A stretch of 64,000 bases of DNA from an uncultured Eubacteriales bacterium (lineage in GTDB: Bacteria; Bacillota; Clostridia; Lachnospirales; Lachnospiraceae). Both the position numbers and the translations under genes were made by a program. The notes beneath the pieces are model-generated. The model ran no database searches and was not told where the DNA came from. It saw only the letters and a list, made by a program, of their open reading frames with translations. This document shows positions 1 to 8,351 of this stretch, piece by piece; within the stretch, counting starts at the first letter, position 1, and the number at the start of each line of letters is the position of its first letter. The DNA is taken from contig CASDTX010000038.1 in the NCBI GenBank assembly GCA_949283695.1, positions 1 to 64,000 on the forward strand, given 5' to 3'.

Positions 1-130
1 CCGAGAGACCCGTTTACGGGTAGCAAGTAATCCTGCGCGTGGCTGGCAGGCCAATAAAAAGACGCACTTGTGCGTAGCTAGTGGTATTAGGGCTATGCCC
101 GAAAAGGAAAAACCACCCGCTATGCGGGTG
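1..130. repeat. Array of short hairpins, possible transposable-element end
   Basis: Five compact inverted repeats follow each other: ACCCG/CGGGT (8-21), CCTGC/GCAGG (32-50), ACGCAC/GTGCGT (62-75), GGGC/GCCC (90-100) and CCACCCGC/GCGGGTGG (112-130), several with a loop of TAT or TTTA. No open frame runs through them. Such hairpin series occur at the ends of IS200/IS605- and IS607-type elements, where they can belong to the guide RNA of TnpB, or in REP-like repeats. The element body would lie left of the window, so this remains a guess. Confidence 0.4.
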
Positions 131-184
131 GATAATTATTTAATAGCTGGCTTATATACTATATCCTGTATTACATAAGGGAGC

Positions 185-204
185 AGCGGCAGGGGTTCTG
201 CCGC
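185..204. other. Stem-loop just before the first gene
   Basis: GCGGCAG and CTGCCGC form a 7-bp stem in the leader of the following gene, about 15 bases before its start codon. It may be part of the 5' untranslated region or the terminator of something upstream. Confidence 0.3.
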
Positions 205-217
205 GTAAAGTGAGGGT

Positions 218-2134
218 ATGAAAAGAAGAAAACAGATGAAAAAAGCAGGGAGGCGTTCCCTGAAGAGACACTATGTTATTTTCGTAGCAGCCTGCCTGAT
301 TGCGGCTTTTCTGTCGGCAGAGTTCCAGGGATCTCTGAGTTTCTCCTCGGCACAGAGCTATGAAGTGGGAGACAATGAGTCGGGGGCTGACGGAGAAACC
401 GTGGACCGGATTATCGTCACGGGATCCGCGGTGGGGCTGGACTGGGCGGATGTACTGCGGATCATGGCGGAGGAGGATACAGAAGCCGGCAGGGAGCTGA
501 CAGAGGAGATCCAGGCAGATGAGATCGAGCGGGCGAAGAGCGGCGACCCCATGTTCGGCCGGACCCGGGGCGTGTTTTCCGGTCTTGTGAATCAGATTAC
601 ATCCGGTTCGATCCTTGTGACGGCTGCGGCAGCGATCAGCTCGATCACCGGTTCGGACGGACTGGGGATTTTGATTCTGATTCTATTGGGCGCGGCGGGG
701 ATGCTTTTATTCTGGTTCCTGATTCAGAATACATTTCCGGTGGTGATACGAAGGGTCTTCCTGGAGGGAATGATCTACGAGAGAGTGACGCCGCAGCGGT
801 TTGTGTTCCTGCTCAGGGTCAGAAAATGGCTGAAGGCTTCCTGGATCATGTTTGTGAAGTATGTGTATTATCTGCTCTGGTGCTTCACAGGCGTGGGCGC
901 GGTGGTGAAGCGGTATTCTTATTACCTTGTGCCTTACATTGCGGCGGAAAATCCGGACATGACGGCCCGGCAGGCGATCACGCTGTCGCGGAACATGATG
1001 AAGGGGCATAAATGGGAATGCTTTGTGTTTGAACTGTCCTTTATCGGATGGCAGATACTGGGATACTTTACGATGGGACTGTTCAATATTTTCTATACGA
1101 ATCCCTATAAAATCTCTGCGTTCACACGGTATTATGCGGAGCTGAGAGCGCTGGCGATCAAGAATGGAATCGAAGGCGCGGAACTTCTGTATGACATGTA
1201 TCTGTACGAGCGGGCTGAGAGCGGGACGATTGCTCTGAAATATGGGGATGTGATTGAGGCGATGGAGAATCCGCCGGAGGAAGCGCCGGGGATGGAAGCG
1301 CTGGATGGGTGGCGCGGGTTCCTGGCACGCAACTTTGGAATCCTGCTTTTCCGCAGGCAGCAGGAGCGCCAGTATGAGAAGCGTCAGGCAGAGACCGTGA
1401 GACTGCAGGCGCTGATGGATGATGCCAGAGGAGAAGCGTATCCGGTCAGGCTTTACCCGATCCCTGAGGAAGAGCGCCGGATGCTGGTACAGTCGCTGAA
1501 CTATATGAGGCATTATTCGGTCTGGTGTCTGATTGTGATTTTCATCGGCCTGTCCTTCTTCGGATGGCTGTGGGAAGTGGGAATGCATCTGGTGGCTTAC
1601 GGAGAATTTGTAAACCGGGGAGCTCTGCACGGCCCGTGGCTTCCGATCTACGGGTCCGGCGCAGTGCTGATTCTGACGGTGCTCAACCGTCTGCGCAGGT
1701 ATCCGGCACTGGAGTTTACGGCCACCATCGTACTGTGCGGGTTCCTGGAATATATGACCTCCCTGATCATGGAGATCACAAGCGGAGGCACAAAATGGTG
1801 GGACTACAGCGGGTATTTCCTGAATCTGCATGGAAGAATCTGCGCAGAAGGACTCCTGGTATTCGGCGTCGGAGGGCTGGCCATCGTCTATGTGCTGGCG
1901 CCGGTCATTGATAATCTGATTGATGACATCGCAGAAAAGAAACTGAGAACCGTGTGCCTGATCCTGCTGGCGGTATTCTTTGCGGACGCGGGATATTCTC
2001 AGATCCATCCGAATGTGGGCAAGGGTGTTACGGATATTGAGGAGGCCGCCGTCTTGTCGCCACGTCCTGGAAGCGAAAGTAATCTGGACGGTGCCGTGAC
2101 TGCGTATATTCAAACTGAATCCCGTTATCGTTAA
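218..2134 (+). CDS. DUF975 / CmpB (putative ABC transporter type IV) fusion membrane protein
   Basis: This 638-residue membrane protein of unknown role joins two recognisable parts. Residues about 165-340 look like DUF975 (hydrophobic helices plus the MTARQAITLSRNMMKGHKWE stretch). Residues about 435-600 look like the ABC_trans_CmpB family (GWLWEVGMHLV, ALHGPWLPIYGSGA, KWWDYSGYFLNLHGRI). A hydrophobic segment at about 20-37 and a loop rich in acidic residues precede them. Family proteins usually end just after a motif like HPNVGKGVTD. Here the frame continues about 25 further residues, which are simply the antisense of the convergent treR gene. The natural stop may therefore have been lost. 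Function is not known; transport or envelope stress roles have been guessed for the family. Confidence 0.7.
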   Translation: MKRRKQMKKAGRRSLKRHYVIFVAACLIAAFLSAEFQGSLSFSSAQSYEVGDNESGADGETVDRIIVTGSAVGLDWADVLRIMAEEDTEAGRELTEEIQADEIERAKSGDPMFGRTRGVFSGLVNQITSGSILVTAAAAISSITGSDGLGILILILLGAAGMLLFWFLIQNTFPVVIRRVFLEGMIYERVTPQRFVFLLRVRKWLKASWIMFVKYVYYLLWCFTGVGAVVKRYSYYLVPYIAAENPDMTARQAITLSRNMMKGHKWECFVFELSFIGWQILGYFTMGLFNIFYTNPYKISAFTRYYAELRALAIKNGIEGAELLYDMYLYERAESGTIALKYGDVIEAMENPPEEAPGMEALDGWRGFLARNFGILLFRRQQERQYEKRQAETVRLQALMDDARGEAYPVRLYPIPEEERRMLVQSLNYMRHYSVWCLIVIFIGLSFFGWLWEVGMHLVAYGEFVNRGALHGPWLPIYGSGAVLILTVLNRLRRYPALEFTATIVLCGFLEYMTSLIMEITSGGTKWWDYSGYFLNLHGRICAEGLLVFGVGGLAIVYVLAPVIDNLIDDIAEKKLRTVCLILLAVFFADAGYSQIHPNVGKGVTDIEEAAVLSPRPGSESNLDGAVTAYIQTESRYR

Positions 2135-2765
2135 AAGTCTGGCTGGTGATGACAGCCATACAGTTATAGTCTTTTAGGTCAATATATTTCTCATCGATCT
2201 GGGTCACACGCTCTACCGTAAGCGTCCGCTTGCTGGTGGTGATTGTAAGGCCCAGATCCCCTTCCAGATATTCATAGACGGACTGCGACGCGATCTCGGG
2301 CGTCAGTCCCGGCGTTAATTCTTTTAAGAAGTAATTGTGATCCAGAATCAGCGGTTTCCCGTTCAGGGAACGGAGTCTCTGTATATAGTAGAGTTCCGCG
2401 CCTTTCCGGAATCCGGTTCTTCGCTCGATCTTCGCATCTGCCGTAATCTCCGTGAAAAGAAGCACTCTTGTAAAAGAAGTGCGCCGGTTCCGGATGGCGG
2501 ATTCTTTGAAGGATTCAATCCCCCCAACTGTGAAAGAAGTCTGTTCAACCGGCTGGAAAATATTCCTTACCCCCTTGCCGTGCATAGGCTGCACATAGCC
2601 GTCCGAGGTGAGTTCGGCAAGCGCCCGGCGGACCGTGTTGCGGGAACAGCTGTATTCCTGGACGAGCGTATTCTCTGAAGGAAGCATCTCCTGATAGGCG
2701 TAGATTTCGGTTTCAATTTTTTCTTTTAGATCTCTGTAAATGTGATCATACTTTACTTTAGGCAT
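2028..2765 (-). CDS. treR: GntR-family trehalose operon repressor TreR
   Basis: A 245-residue transcription factor with an N-terminal winged helix (YDHIYRDLKEKI, then LPSENTLVQEYSCSRNTVRR) and a C-terminal UTRA effector domain ending in EYTQSRHRPDYFRF, a tail typical of TreR. In the family, trehalose-6-phosphate binding releases DNA. It is divergent from treP. An upstream ATG at 2795 is in frame, but the promoter's TATAAT (2804-2809) sits right before it, leaving no leader. The ATG at 2765 has AGGAG about 10 bases before it and fits family length, so I chose it. An operator-like TGTTTAAACA lies between promoter and start, which suggests autoregulation. The 3' end overlaps the convergent upstream gene by 107 bases. 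Confidence 0.9.
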   Translation of the reverse strand: MPKVKYDHIYRDLKEKIETEIYAYQEMLPSENTLVQEYSCSRNTVRRALAELTSDGYVQPMHGKGVRNIFQPVEQTSFTVGGIESFKESAIRNRRTSFTRVLLFTEITADAKIERRTGFRKGAELYYIQRLRSLNGKPLILDHNYFLKELTPGLTPEIASQSVYEYLEGDLGLTITTSKRTLTVERVTQIDEKYIDLKDYNCMAVITSQTFNDNGIQFEYTQSRHRPDYFRFQDVATRRRPPQYP

Positions 2766-2784
2766 TGCAAGTTCAGCTCCTACT

Positions 2785-2794
2785 TGTTTAAACA
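2785..2794. promoter_or_regulatory. TreR operator copy 1 (treR leader)
   Basis: The perfect palindrome TGTTTAAACA lies in the 5' leader of treR, downstream of its own promoter. The same 10-mer occurs in the treP promoter, so it is most likely the TreR binding box and allows negative autoregulation. Confidence 0.7.
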
Positions 2795-2803
2795 TCTTAT
2801 CCT

Positions 2804-2831
2804 ATTATAGAAATCCTATGATAAAAATCAA
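2804..2831 (-). promoter_or_regulatory. treR promoter
   Basis: Read on the minus strand: TTGATT (2831-2826), a 16-base spacer, then a perfect TATAAT (2809-2804). Transcription would begin near 2797, which excludes the in-frame ATG at 2795 as a normal start. Confidence 0.65.
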
Positions 2832-2939
2832 GAAAAATCAAGTACAAAAGTCATAATATTTTAGATTCAGGGACAATTTACAAAAATGGTGCTGTGGATT
2901 TGTGCAGATTTCCGAATCTTCAGATTTTCTCAAATTCGA

Positions 2940-2984
2940 TTGACATGTTTAAACAAGCATGTTATATTAAGGTTGTTCAAACAA
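2940..2984 (+). promoter_or_regulatory. treP promoter with two TreR operators
   Basis: TTGACA (2940-2945), 17 bases, TATATT (2963-2968) form a near-consensus sigma-A promoter. TGTTTAAACA (2946-2955) fills the spacer directly behind the -35 box. A near-palindromic copy, TTGTTCAAACAA (2973-2984), covers the expected transcription start. A repressor on these boxes would block RNA polymerase, so trehalose induction by derepression is expected. Confidence 0.75.
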
Positions 2985-3015
2985 GTTGCGAAAAACAAAG
3001 AAAAGGAGAGAGACA

Positions 3016-4986
3016 ATGGGCAAGTATGATAATGATGTAAAACGTCTGTTGAACCTCATCGGTGGGAAAGAAAACATTCAGGCAGTATCCCACTGTATGA
3101 CAAGAATGCGCTTTGTTCTGGTGGATCCGAAGAAAGCAGATGAAAAAGCGATTGAAGACCTTCCGAGCGTGAAGGGAACGTTCACTCAGGCCGGGCAGTA
3201 TCAGGTCATCATCGGAAATGATGTATCTGTATTCTACAATGAATTTACTGCTTATGCGGGAATCGAGGGCGTGAGCAAGGACGCTGTGAAGGCGGCGGCT
3301 AAGACGAATCAGAATCCTCTTCAGAAGATCATGGGCACGCTGGGTGAGATTTTCGCCCCCCTGATCCCGGCCCTGATCTGCGGCGGTCTTGTACTTGGTT
3401 TCCGTAATGTAATCGGTGAGATTAATTTCTTTAACAACGGAACGCAGAGTCTTTCGGATATCTCCCAGTTCTGGGCAGGTACCTACAACTTCCTGTGGCT
3501 GATCGGTGAAGCAGTCTTCCATCTGCTGCCAGTCGGCATTGTGTGGTCGATCACAAAGAAGATGGGCACAACGCAGATCCTCGGTATTATCCTTGGTCTG
3601 ACGCTGGTATCCTCACAGCTGCTCAACGGTTTCAGCGTATCTTCAACAGCTGCAGATGAGATTCCGGTATGGGATTTCGGGTTTGCGCAGGTTGAGATGA
3701 TCGGTTATCAGGGCCAGGTGATCGCGGCAATGATGGCAGGTTTCGTTCTGGTATATCTGGAGAAGTTCTTTAAGAAGATATGTCCGGAAGTGATCAGTAT
3801 GATTGTAGTGCCGTTCTGTTCTCTTGTTCCGGCAGTCATCATCGCGCATACGATCGTAGGACCGATCGGCTGGGCGATCGGCGATGCCATCGGAAATGTG
3901 GTATACGCAGGACTTACATCAAACGTCAGATTCCTGTTTGCGGCTGTATTCGGTCTCTTGTATGCACCGCTGGTTATGACCGGTCTGCATCATATGACAA
4001 ACGCAATCGATTCACAGCTTCTTGCATCCCCGTCAAAGAGTACGATCCTGTGGCCGATGATCGCGCTGTCCAATATCGCACAGGGTTCCAGTGTACTGGC
4101 AATGTCGGTTCTTCAGAAGAAGAACGAGCGTGCTCAGCAGGTCAACGTACCGGCATGTATCTCCTGTTACCTGGGTGTAACGGAGCCGGCACTGTTTGGT
4201 GTCAACCTGAAATATGTGTTCCCGCTTATCTGCGGTATGATCGGTTCCTGCTGCGCGGCAATGATTTCTGTCGGGTTCGGCGTGGAAGCACTGAGCATCG
4301 GTGTCGGCGGACTTCCGGGAATCCTTTCCATTAAGCCGGAATACTACCTGATCTTCCTGCTGGCTATGATTGTAGCAGTGGTGATTCCATTTACACTGAC
4401 ATTCATTGTAGGAAGAATCAAACTTTCGAAAGAAGACCGCTTCGGCAAAGAGGCAGCTCCGGCAGAGATCTCTGCGGAGAATGCCGCAGCAGAGCAGACA
4501 GCTGATACAAAGAGTGCAGCAGCTGCAGATGTAAAAGAACTGAAATCCATCCTTGACGGCAAAGTAATGCCGATCGAGGAGGCTCCGGATGATGTGTTCT
4601 CTCAGAAGATCATGGGAGACGGGCTTGCAATCGAGCCGTCAAATACAGTTGTAACCGCACCGGCAGACTGTGACGTAAGTGTGGTGATGGCTGACACGGG
4701 CCATGCATGCGGACTGACCCTTCCGAACGGCGTAGAACTTCTGATCCATGTCGGAGTAGACACCGTGGATATGGGCGGAGAAGGATTCAAACTTCTGGTC
4801 AGCGAGGGAGACCATGTGAAGGCAGGACAGCCGCTGATCGAGTTCGATCCGGCGAAGATCAAGGCAGCAGGCCATCCGTGCACAACGATGCTGATCGTAA
4901 CAGCAGAAGGTGATGCGGCGAATCTGAAGATGCATTCGGGAATGGAAGCAAAAGCAGGCGAGACGACAGTGATCTCTTGGGACTAA
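3016..4986 (+). CDS. treP: Trehalose-specific PTS enzyme IIBCA
   Basis: A 656-residue phosphotransferase permease that imports trehalose and phosphorylates it to trehalose-6-phosphate at the membrane. EIIB spans about residues 5-80 with the phospho-accepting Cys27 in AVSHCMTRMRF. EIIC spans about 105-475 as a series of hydrophobic segments. An Ala/Glu-rich linker follows, and EIIA (about 510-650) carries the phospho-accepting His578 in ELLIHVGVDT. A fused EIIA makes the protein independent of a separate IIA-Glc. A TTG at 2986 is in frame, but AAAGGAG precedes the ATG at 3016 and family proteins start there. It is first in the treP-treA operon and regulated by the TreR boxes in its promoter. 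Confidence 0.93.
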   Translation: MGKYDNDVKRLLNLIGGKENIQAVSHCMTRMRFVLVDPKKADEKAIEDLPSVKGTFTQAGQYQVIIGNDVSVFYNEFTAYAGIEGVSKDAVKAAAKTNQNPLQKIMGTLGEIFAPLIPALICGGLVLGFRNVIGEINFFNNGTQSLSDISQFWAGTYNFLWLIGEAVFHLLPVGIVWSITKKMGTTQILGIILGLTLVSSQLLNGFSVSSTAADEIPVWDFGFAQVEMIGYQGQVIAAMMAGFVLVYLEKFFKKICPEVISMIVVPFCSLVPAVIIAHTIVGPIGWAIGDAIGNVVYAGLTSNVRFLFAAVFGLLYAPLVMTGLHHMTNAIDSQLLASPSKSTILWPMIALSNIAQGSSVLAMSVLQKKNERAQQVNVPACISCYLGVTEPALFGVNLKYVFPLICGMIGSCCAAMISVGFGVEALSIGVGGLPGILSIKPEYYLIFLLAMIVAVVIPFTLTFIVGRIKLSKEDRFGKEAAPAEISAENAAAEQTADTKSAAAADVKELKSILDGKVMPIEEAPDDVFSQKIMGDGLAIEPSNTVVTAPADCDVSVVMADTGHACGLTLPNGVELLIHVGVDTVDMGGEGFKLLVSEGDHVKAGQPLIEFDPAKIKAAGHPCTTMLIVTAEGDAANLKMHSGMEAKAGETTVISWD

Positions 4987-5006
4987 TCGATCAAGCAGAT
5001 AATCAT

Positions 5007-5049
5007 GCGCCGCTGCGACGGACGTTCGTACCGGCCGCCGCGGCGGCGC
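5007..5049 (+). other. GC-rich stem-loop between treP and treA
   Basis: The 14-base perfect palindrome GCCGCCGCGGCGGC (5034-5047) overlaps a second possible stem, GCGCCGC (5007-5013) with GCGGCGC (5043-5049). There is no T-tail. It could stabilise the treP message end or tune treA expression relative to treP. Confidence 0.45.
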
Positions 5050-5119
5050 TGAGTTTATCAGCAGAAGCCGGGCAGTGTAAGCCTGGAAATTAAGTAAGGA
5101 AAGGGCAGGTTTTGAAGTT

Positions 5120-6781
5120 ATGAAGAAAGATTTCAGAAAGAGTACAGTTTACCAGATTTATCCGAAGTCATTCTGTGATACGAACAAAGACGGACTCGGC
5201 GATCTCCGGGGTGTGATTGAGAAACTGGATTACATCAAAGAACTCGGCGTGGATTATATCTGGCTTACCCCCTTCTTTGTATCGCCTCAGAATGATAATG
5301 GATATGATGTAGCGGATTATTACAACATTGATCCCCGCTACGGGACTATGGCAGATGTGGAAGAACTGATCGCGGAAGCAGACAAGCGCGGGATCGGGCT
5401 GATGTTTGATATGGTGTTCAACCATGTGTCTACAGAACATGAATGGTTTAAAAAAGCGATGGAAGGCGACCCGTATTATAAGGATTTCTTCTTCTTCCGC
5501 AAGGGCAGCGGAGACGGAGTTCCGCCGACAAACTGGGAGAGCAAGTTCGGCGGAAATGCATGGCAGTATGTGGAGAAGTTTGATGAGTATTATCTGCATC
5601 TGTTCCATGTGACGCAGGCGGATCTGAACTGGGACAATGAGAACGTGAGAAAAGAAGTTCAGAAGATCGTACGGTTCTGGATGGACAAGGGCGTGAAAGG
5701 ATTCCGCTTTGATGTGGTCAACCTGATCAGCAAGGCCTGCTTTGAGAACGATGAGAGCGGGGACGGAAGAAAGTATTATACAGATGGCCCCAATATTCAT
5801 AAGTATCTCAAAGAGCTGCACGATATGACATTCGGTACAGACGCTGAGATCATTACCGTAGGTGAGATGTCCAGTACATCGATTGAGAACTGCTACCAGT
5901 ATGCCGGTGCAGAAACAGGCGAACTGTCGATGGTATTCAGTTTCCATCATCTGAAAGTGGACTTTATGGGCAATGAGAAATGGGTTCTTGTGCCGGCAGA
6001 TTTCCAGAAGCTGAAGGACATCATCTTCGAGTGGCAGACCAAGATGGCACAGCACAATGCATGGAATGCTGTTTTCTGGTGCAACCATGACCAGCCGCGT
6101 GTAGTCTCCCGATTCGGAGATGAGGGGAAATACTGGAAAGAATCTGCGAAGATGCTGGGAACTATCGTGCACTGCCTGCGCGGTACTCCCTATGTATACC
6201 AGGGCGAAGAAATCGGAATGACCAATACGGATTTTACTGATATTTCCCAGTTTAAGGATGTAGAGAGCCTCAACCATTATGAGATCCTTCAGAATAAAGG
6301 ACTGTCCGCGTCAGACGCCCTTCGCATTATCCAGATCCATTCCAGAGATAATGGACGTACACCGATGCAGTGGGATGACACGAAGTATGCAGGCTTCGCG
6401 GCAGAAGAAAGCAGTGAGCCGTGGATCGCAGTAAACGGAAACCATACGAAGATCAATGCGGCTGATCAGCTCAAAGATGATGATTCCGTATTCCACTATT
6501 ATCAGAAACTGATTGCCCTCCGGAAAGAACTGGATGTGATCGCATACGGAGACATCGAGCCTCTGGCAGTGAAAGATCCTTCTGTGTTCGCTTACCGCAG
6601 GACCTATGAGGGACATGAGCTCATCGCAGCAGCGAATTTCTATGGAAGAGATTATACCTGGAAGGGCGCGCCGCAGCTGGAAGGATTCCAGAGAGTGCTT
6701 GGAAACTATGAAGACTGCCCGGCAGCAGAAGAGGGCAGCCTGAAGCTGAGACCTTATGAGGCCGCTGTGTGGTATAAATAA
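5120..6781 (+). CDS. treA: Trehalose-6-phosphate hydrolase (GH13)
   Basis: A cytoplasmic 553-residue GH13 enzyme that splits trehalose-6-phosphate into glucose and glucose-6-phosphate. The conserved alpha-amylase regions are visible: DMVFNHVS (region I), GFRFDVVNLI with the nucleophile Asp (region II), GEMSST with the acid/base Glu (region III) and WCNHDQPR (region IV). The C-terminal beta domain ends in LKLRPYEAAVWYK. The start NFRKSTVYQIYPKSF-like context, with KKDFRKS after the ATG, matches family members. It is the second gene of the operon, 133 bases after treP, and completes uptake and cleavage of trehalose. Confidence 0.95.
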   Translation: MKKDFRKSTVYQIYPKSFCDTNKDGLGDLRGVIEKLDYIKELGVDYIWLTPFFVSPQNDNGYDVADYYNIDPRYGTMADVEELIAEADKRGIGLMFDMVFNHVSTEHEWFKKAMEGDPYYKDFFFFRKGSGDGVPPTNWESKFGGNAWQYVEKFDEYYLHLFHVTQADLNWDNENVRKEVQKIVRFWMDKGVKGFRFDVVNLISKACFENDESGDGRKYYTDGPNIHKYLKELHDMTFGTDAEIITVGEMSSTSIENCYQYAGAETGELSMVFSFHHLKVDFMGNEKWVLVPADFQKLKDIIFEWQTKMAQHNAWNAVFWCNHDQPRVVSRFGDEGKYWKESAKMLGTIVHCLRGTPYVYQGEEIGMTNTDFTDISQFKDVESLNHYEILQNKGLSASDALRIIQIHSRDNGRTPMQWDDTKYAGFAAEESSEPWIAVNGNHTKINAADQLKDDDSVFHYYQKLIALRKELDVIAYGDIEPLAVKDPSVFAYRRTYEGHELIAAANFYGRDYTWKGAPQLEGFQRVLGNYEDCPAAEEGSLKLRPYEAAVWYK

Positions 6782-6790
6782 GCACGAAGT

Positions 6791-6822
6791 GCGGTTTCCC
6801 GAATGGCGCGGGCTGAACGGTG
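6791..6822 (+). repeat. Dispersed ~30-base repeat, copy A
   Basis: This contains GAATGGCGCGGGCTGAACGGT, preceded by GCGG and a T-run. Copies B (7655-7688), C (48339-48368, inverted, the same 21 bases) and D (53629-53659) share the core CGAATGGCG and a GTGAAC/CTGAAC tail. It sits right after treA and forms part of a stem with TTCGGCCCGC further on. Confidence 0.6.
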
Positions 6823-6860
6823 ACAGATGGTTCGGCCCGCTGTCCGCGGGAATAAAACAG

Positions 6861-6900
6861 CACCGCAGGGGAGATGGGAGATCCCATTTCCTCTGCGGTG
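6861..6900 (-). terminator. Intrinsic terminator after the bL25 gene
   Basis: A long imperfect stem, CACCGCAGGGGAGATGGG with CCCATTTCCTCTGCGGTG, spans 40 bases. On the minus strand it is followed by TGTTTTATT, as expected behind the bL25 gene. It may also stop read-through from treA, though no T-run follows on the plus strand. Confidence 0.7.
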
Positions 6901-6927
6901 CATTCTCATATCAGCCGGAAAATCTGA

Positions 6928-7518
6928 TTATTCCTCTGCTTTTTCGGCAACATCCGCTGCCTCTGCCGCCGCAGCTGCCCGAACTTCTGTGACAGTGACG
7001 ACAGTGGTCTCCGGGTCCGTAGAAAGATCCACGTCCTTATCCCGGGCGATGGCAAGATCCTTCACACGGACGGTATCTCCGACCTTCAGATCTTTGATGT
7101 CCAGTTCAATCTTTTCTACCAGAGCAGCCGGAAGCGCCCGGAACTCTACTTCGTGAAGCATCTGCTGCGGTACGCCTGCAGCAAGTTTATCCGCATTGAT
7201 CAGGTGGATCTCTGCAGACGAGTGAACTTTCTCTGTGCTTACCAGAGCCTGGAAGTCAATCTCATCTACCCAGCCTTTCATCGCGTTGTAATCAACCTCT
7301 TTGATCAAGGCGTCATAGCTCTGTCCTTCAAGGTCGAGCCGGACTCTTCCGCCCTTGCCCTCTTCTTTGAGCAGACGCTCCACCGCTCCCTTTTCCATTT
7401 TAAGCGGTATGGATTCTGCCATCTCCCGTCCGAACAGATTCCCTGTGACGAAGCCCTCTCTTCTAAGTTTCTTGGCTTTGATTGTCATGTCTCTCTTTTC
7501 AGCTTTTAAAGTATTCAT
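6928..7518 (-). CDS. rplY: 50S ribosomal protein bL25 (Ctc form)
   Basis: A 196-residue long-form bL25, the 5S rRNA-binding protein of the large subunit, called Ctc in Firmicutes where it is also a general stress protein. The N-terminal L25 domain (residues about 1-90, starting NTLKAEKR and containing VTGNLFGRE) is followed by the TL5/Ctc-type beta domain (about 95-180, LDIKDLKVGDTVRVKDL). The tail is Ala/Glu-rich. A start at 7518 with GGAGG about 9 bases before it fits. It stands alone, convergent with treA, and is separated from it by a strong terminator. Confidence 0.93.
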   Translation of the reverse strand: MNTLKAEKRDMTIKAKKLRREGFVTGNLFGREMAESIPLKMEKGAVERLLKEEGKGGRVRLDLEGQSYDALIKEVDYNAMKGWVDEIDFQALVSTEKVHSSAEIHLINADKLAAGVPQQMLHEVEFRALPAALVEKIELDIKDLKVGDTVRVKDLAIARDKDVDLSTDPETTVVTVTEVRAAAAAEAADVAEKAEE

Positions 7519-7654
7519 TTATCTTTTCCTCCAATCACTGAATCACGCTTAGCAGCCTTCCACTTTGTTTGGTATGTTAAGTGTATTTCCTTGTTACACT
7601 TATACTATAGCACCGTTGTCAAGGGGCAGAAGAGGTCTTTTTTGCTCTTTTTTT

Positions 7655-7688
7655 GCGGCTGTTTTCCGAATGGCGTTCTATTGTGAAA
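7655..7688 (+). repeat. Dispersed ~30-base repeat, copy B (divergent)
   Basis: GCGGCTGTTTTCCGAATGGC followed by GTTCTATTGTGAAA resembles copies A, C and D in its first half and in the GTGAA tail. It lies in the intergenic space between bL25 and yfcE, just before an extended -10 promoter. Confidence 0.4.
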
Positions 7689-7690
7689 TA

Positions 7691-7699
7691 TGATATAAT
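7691..7699 (+). promoter_or_regulatory. Extended -10 promoter of yfcE
   Basis: TGATATAAT is a TGn extended -10 element with a perfect TATAAT (7694-7699), about 80 bases before the yfcE start. I see no good -35 box, which extended -10 promoters tolerate. Confidence 0.5.
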
Positions 7700-7781
7700 A
7701 GCGTCGGTGTACAAGCGGCAATACGGTTATTGAATGAGAGATGATCGTCAGAACGAAATCAGTATGGAGGATATATAGAAT

Positions 7782-8351
7782 ATGAAATTAATGATTGCAT
7801 CAGATATCCACGGATCTGCCCTGTACTGCGGGCAGATGCTCCGTGCGTATGAGAGAGAGGGAGCGGACCGGCTGCTCTTGCTGGGGGACATTTTGTATCA
7901 CGGACCGCGCAATGATCTGCCGGAGGGATATGCTCCGAAGGAAGTGATCCGGATGCTCAATCCCATGAAAGATTCTCTGCTCTGTGTACGGGGAAACTGT
8001 GACACGGAGGTGGATCAGATGGTGCTGGAATTCCCTATAATGGCGGAATATTGTTTCCTGGAGCTGTCCGGGGTGACGATATTTGCGACCCACGGGCATG
8101 TCTGGCATCCCCATCATCTGCCGCCGCTCAGGAGCGGGGATATCCTGATGAACGGCCATACCCATATCCCGGCGTGCGAGGAGATCCTGGACATGAACGG
8201 GGGCACATACCGTTATCTGAATCCGGGTTCTGTCTCCATTCCGAAAGAAGGTTCAGTGCATAGCTATATGATCTGTGAAAACGGGACTTTTGTGTGGAAG
8301 AATCTGGAAGGGGAGGAATACATGACATGGAAGACAGATATGCACTTCTGA
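7782..8351 (+). CDS. yfcE: YfcE-type metallophosphoesterase
   Basis: A 189-residue calcineurin-fold phosphodiesterase of the YfcE/MJ0936 family. Metal-binding motifs are complete and in order: ASDIHGS, LLGDILYHGPRND, RGNCDTEVD, ATHGHVW and NGHTHIP, followed by LNPGSVSIPK. YfcE enzymes hydrolyse phosphodiesters in vitro with Mn2+; the natural substrate is not settled. The ATG at 7782 has GGAGG about 10 bases upstream. Its 3' end overlaps the next gene by 25 bases, so the two are probably translationally coupled. Confidence 0.9.
   Translation: MKLMIASDIHGSALYCGQMLRAYEREGADRLLLLGDILYHGPRNDLPEGYAPKEVIRMLNPMKDSLLCVRGNCDTEVDQMVLEFPIMAEYCFLELSGVTIFATHGHVWHPHHLPPLRSGDILMNGHTHIPACEEILDMNGGTYRYLNPGSVSIPKEGSVHSYMICENGTFVWKNLEGEEYMTWKTDMHF

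Noticed and set aside
707-2113. 468-codon minus-strand frame opposite the DUF975/CmpB gene
   Set aside because: It is antisense to a clear membrane protein, rich in His/Gln/Arg as complement frames are, and resembles no family.
5168-6277. 369-codon minus-strand frame opposite treA
   Set aside because: Pure shadow of the GH13 gene; no ribosome site and no recognisable motif.
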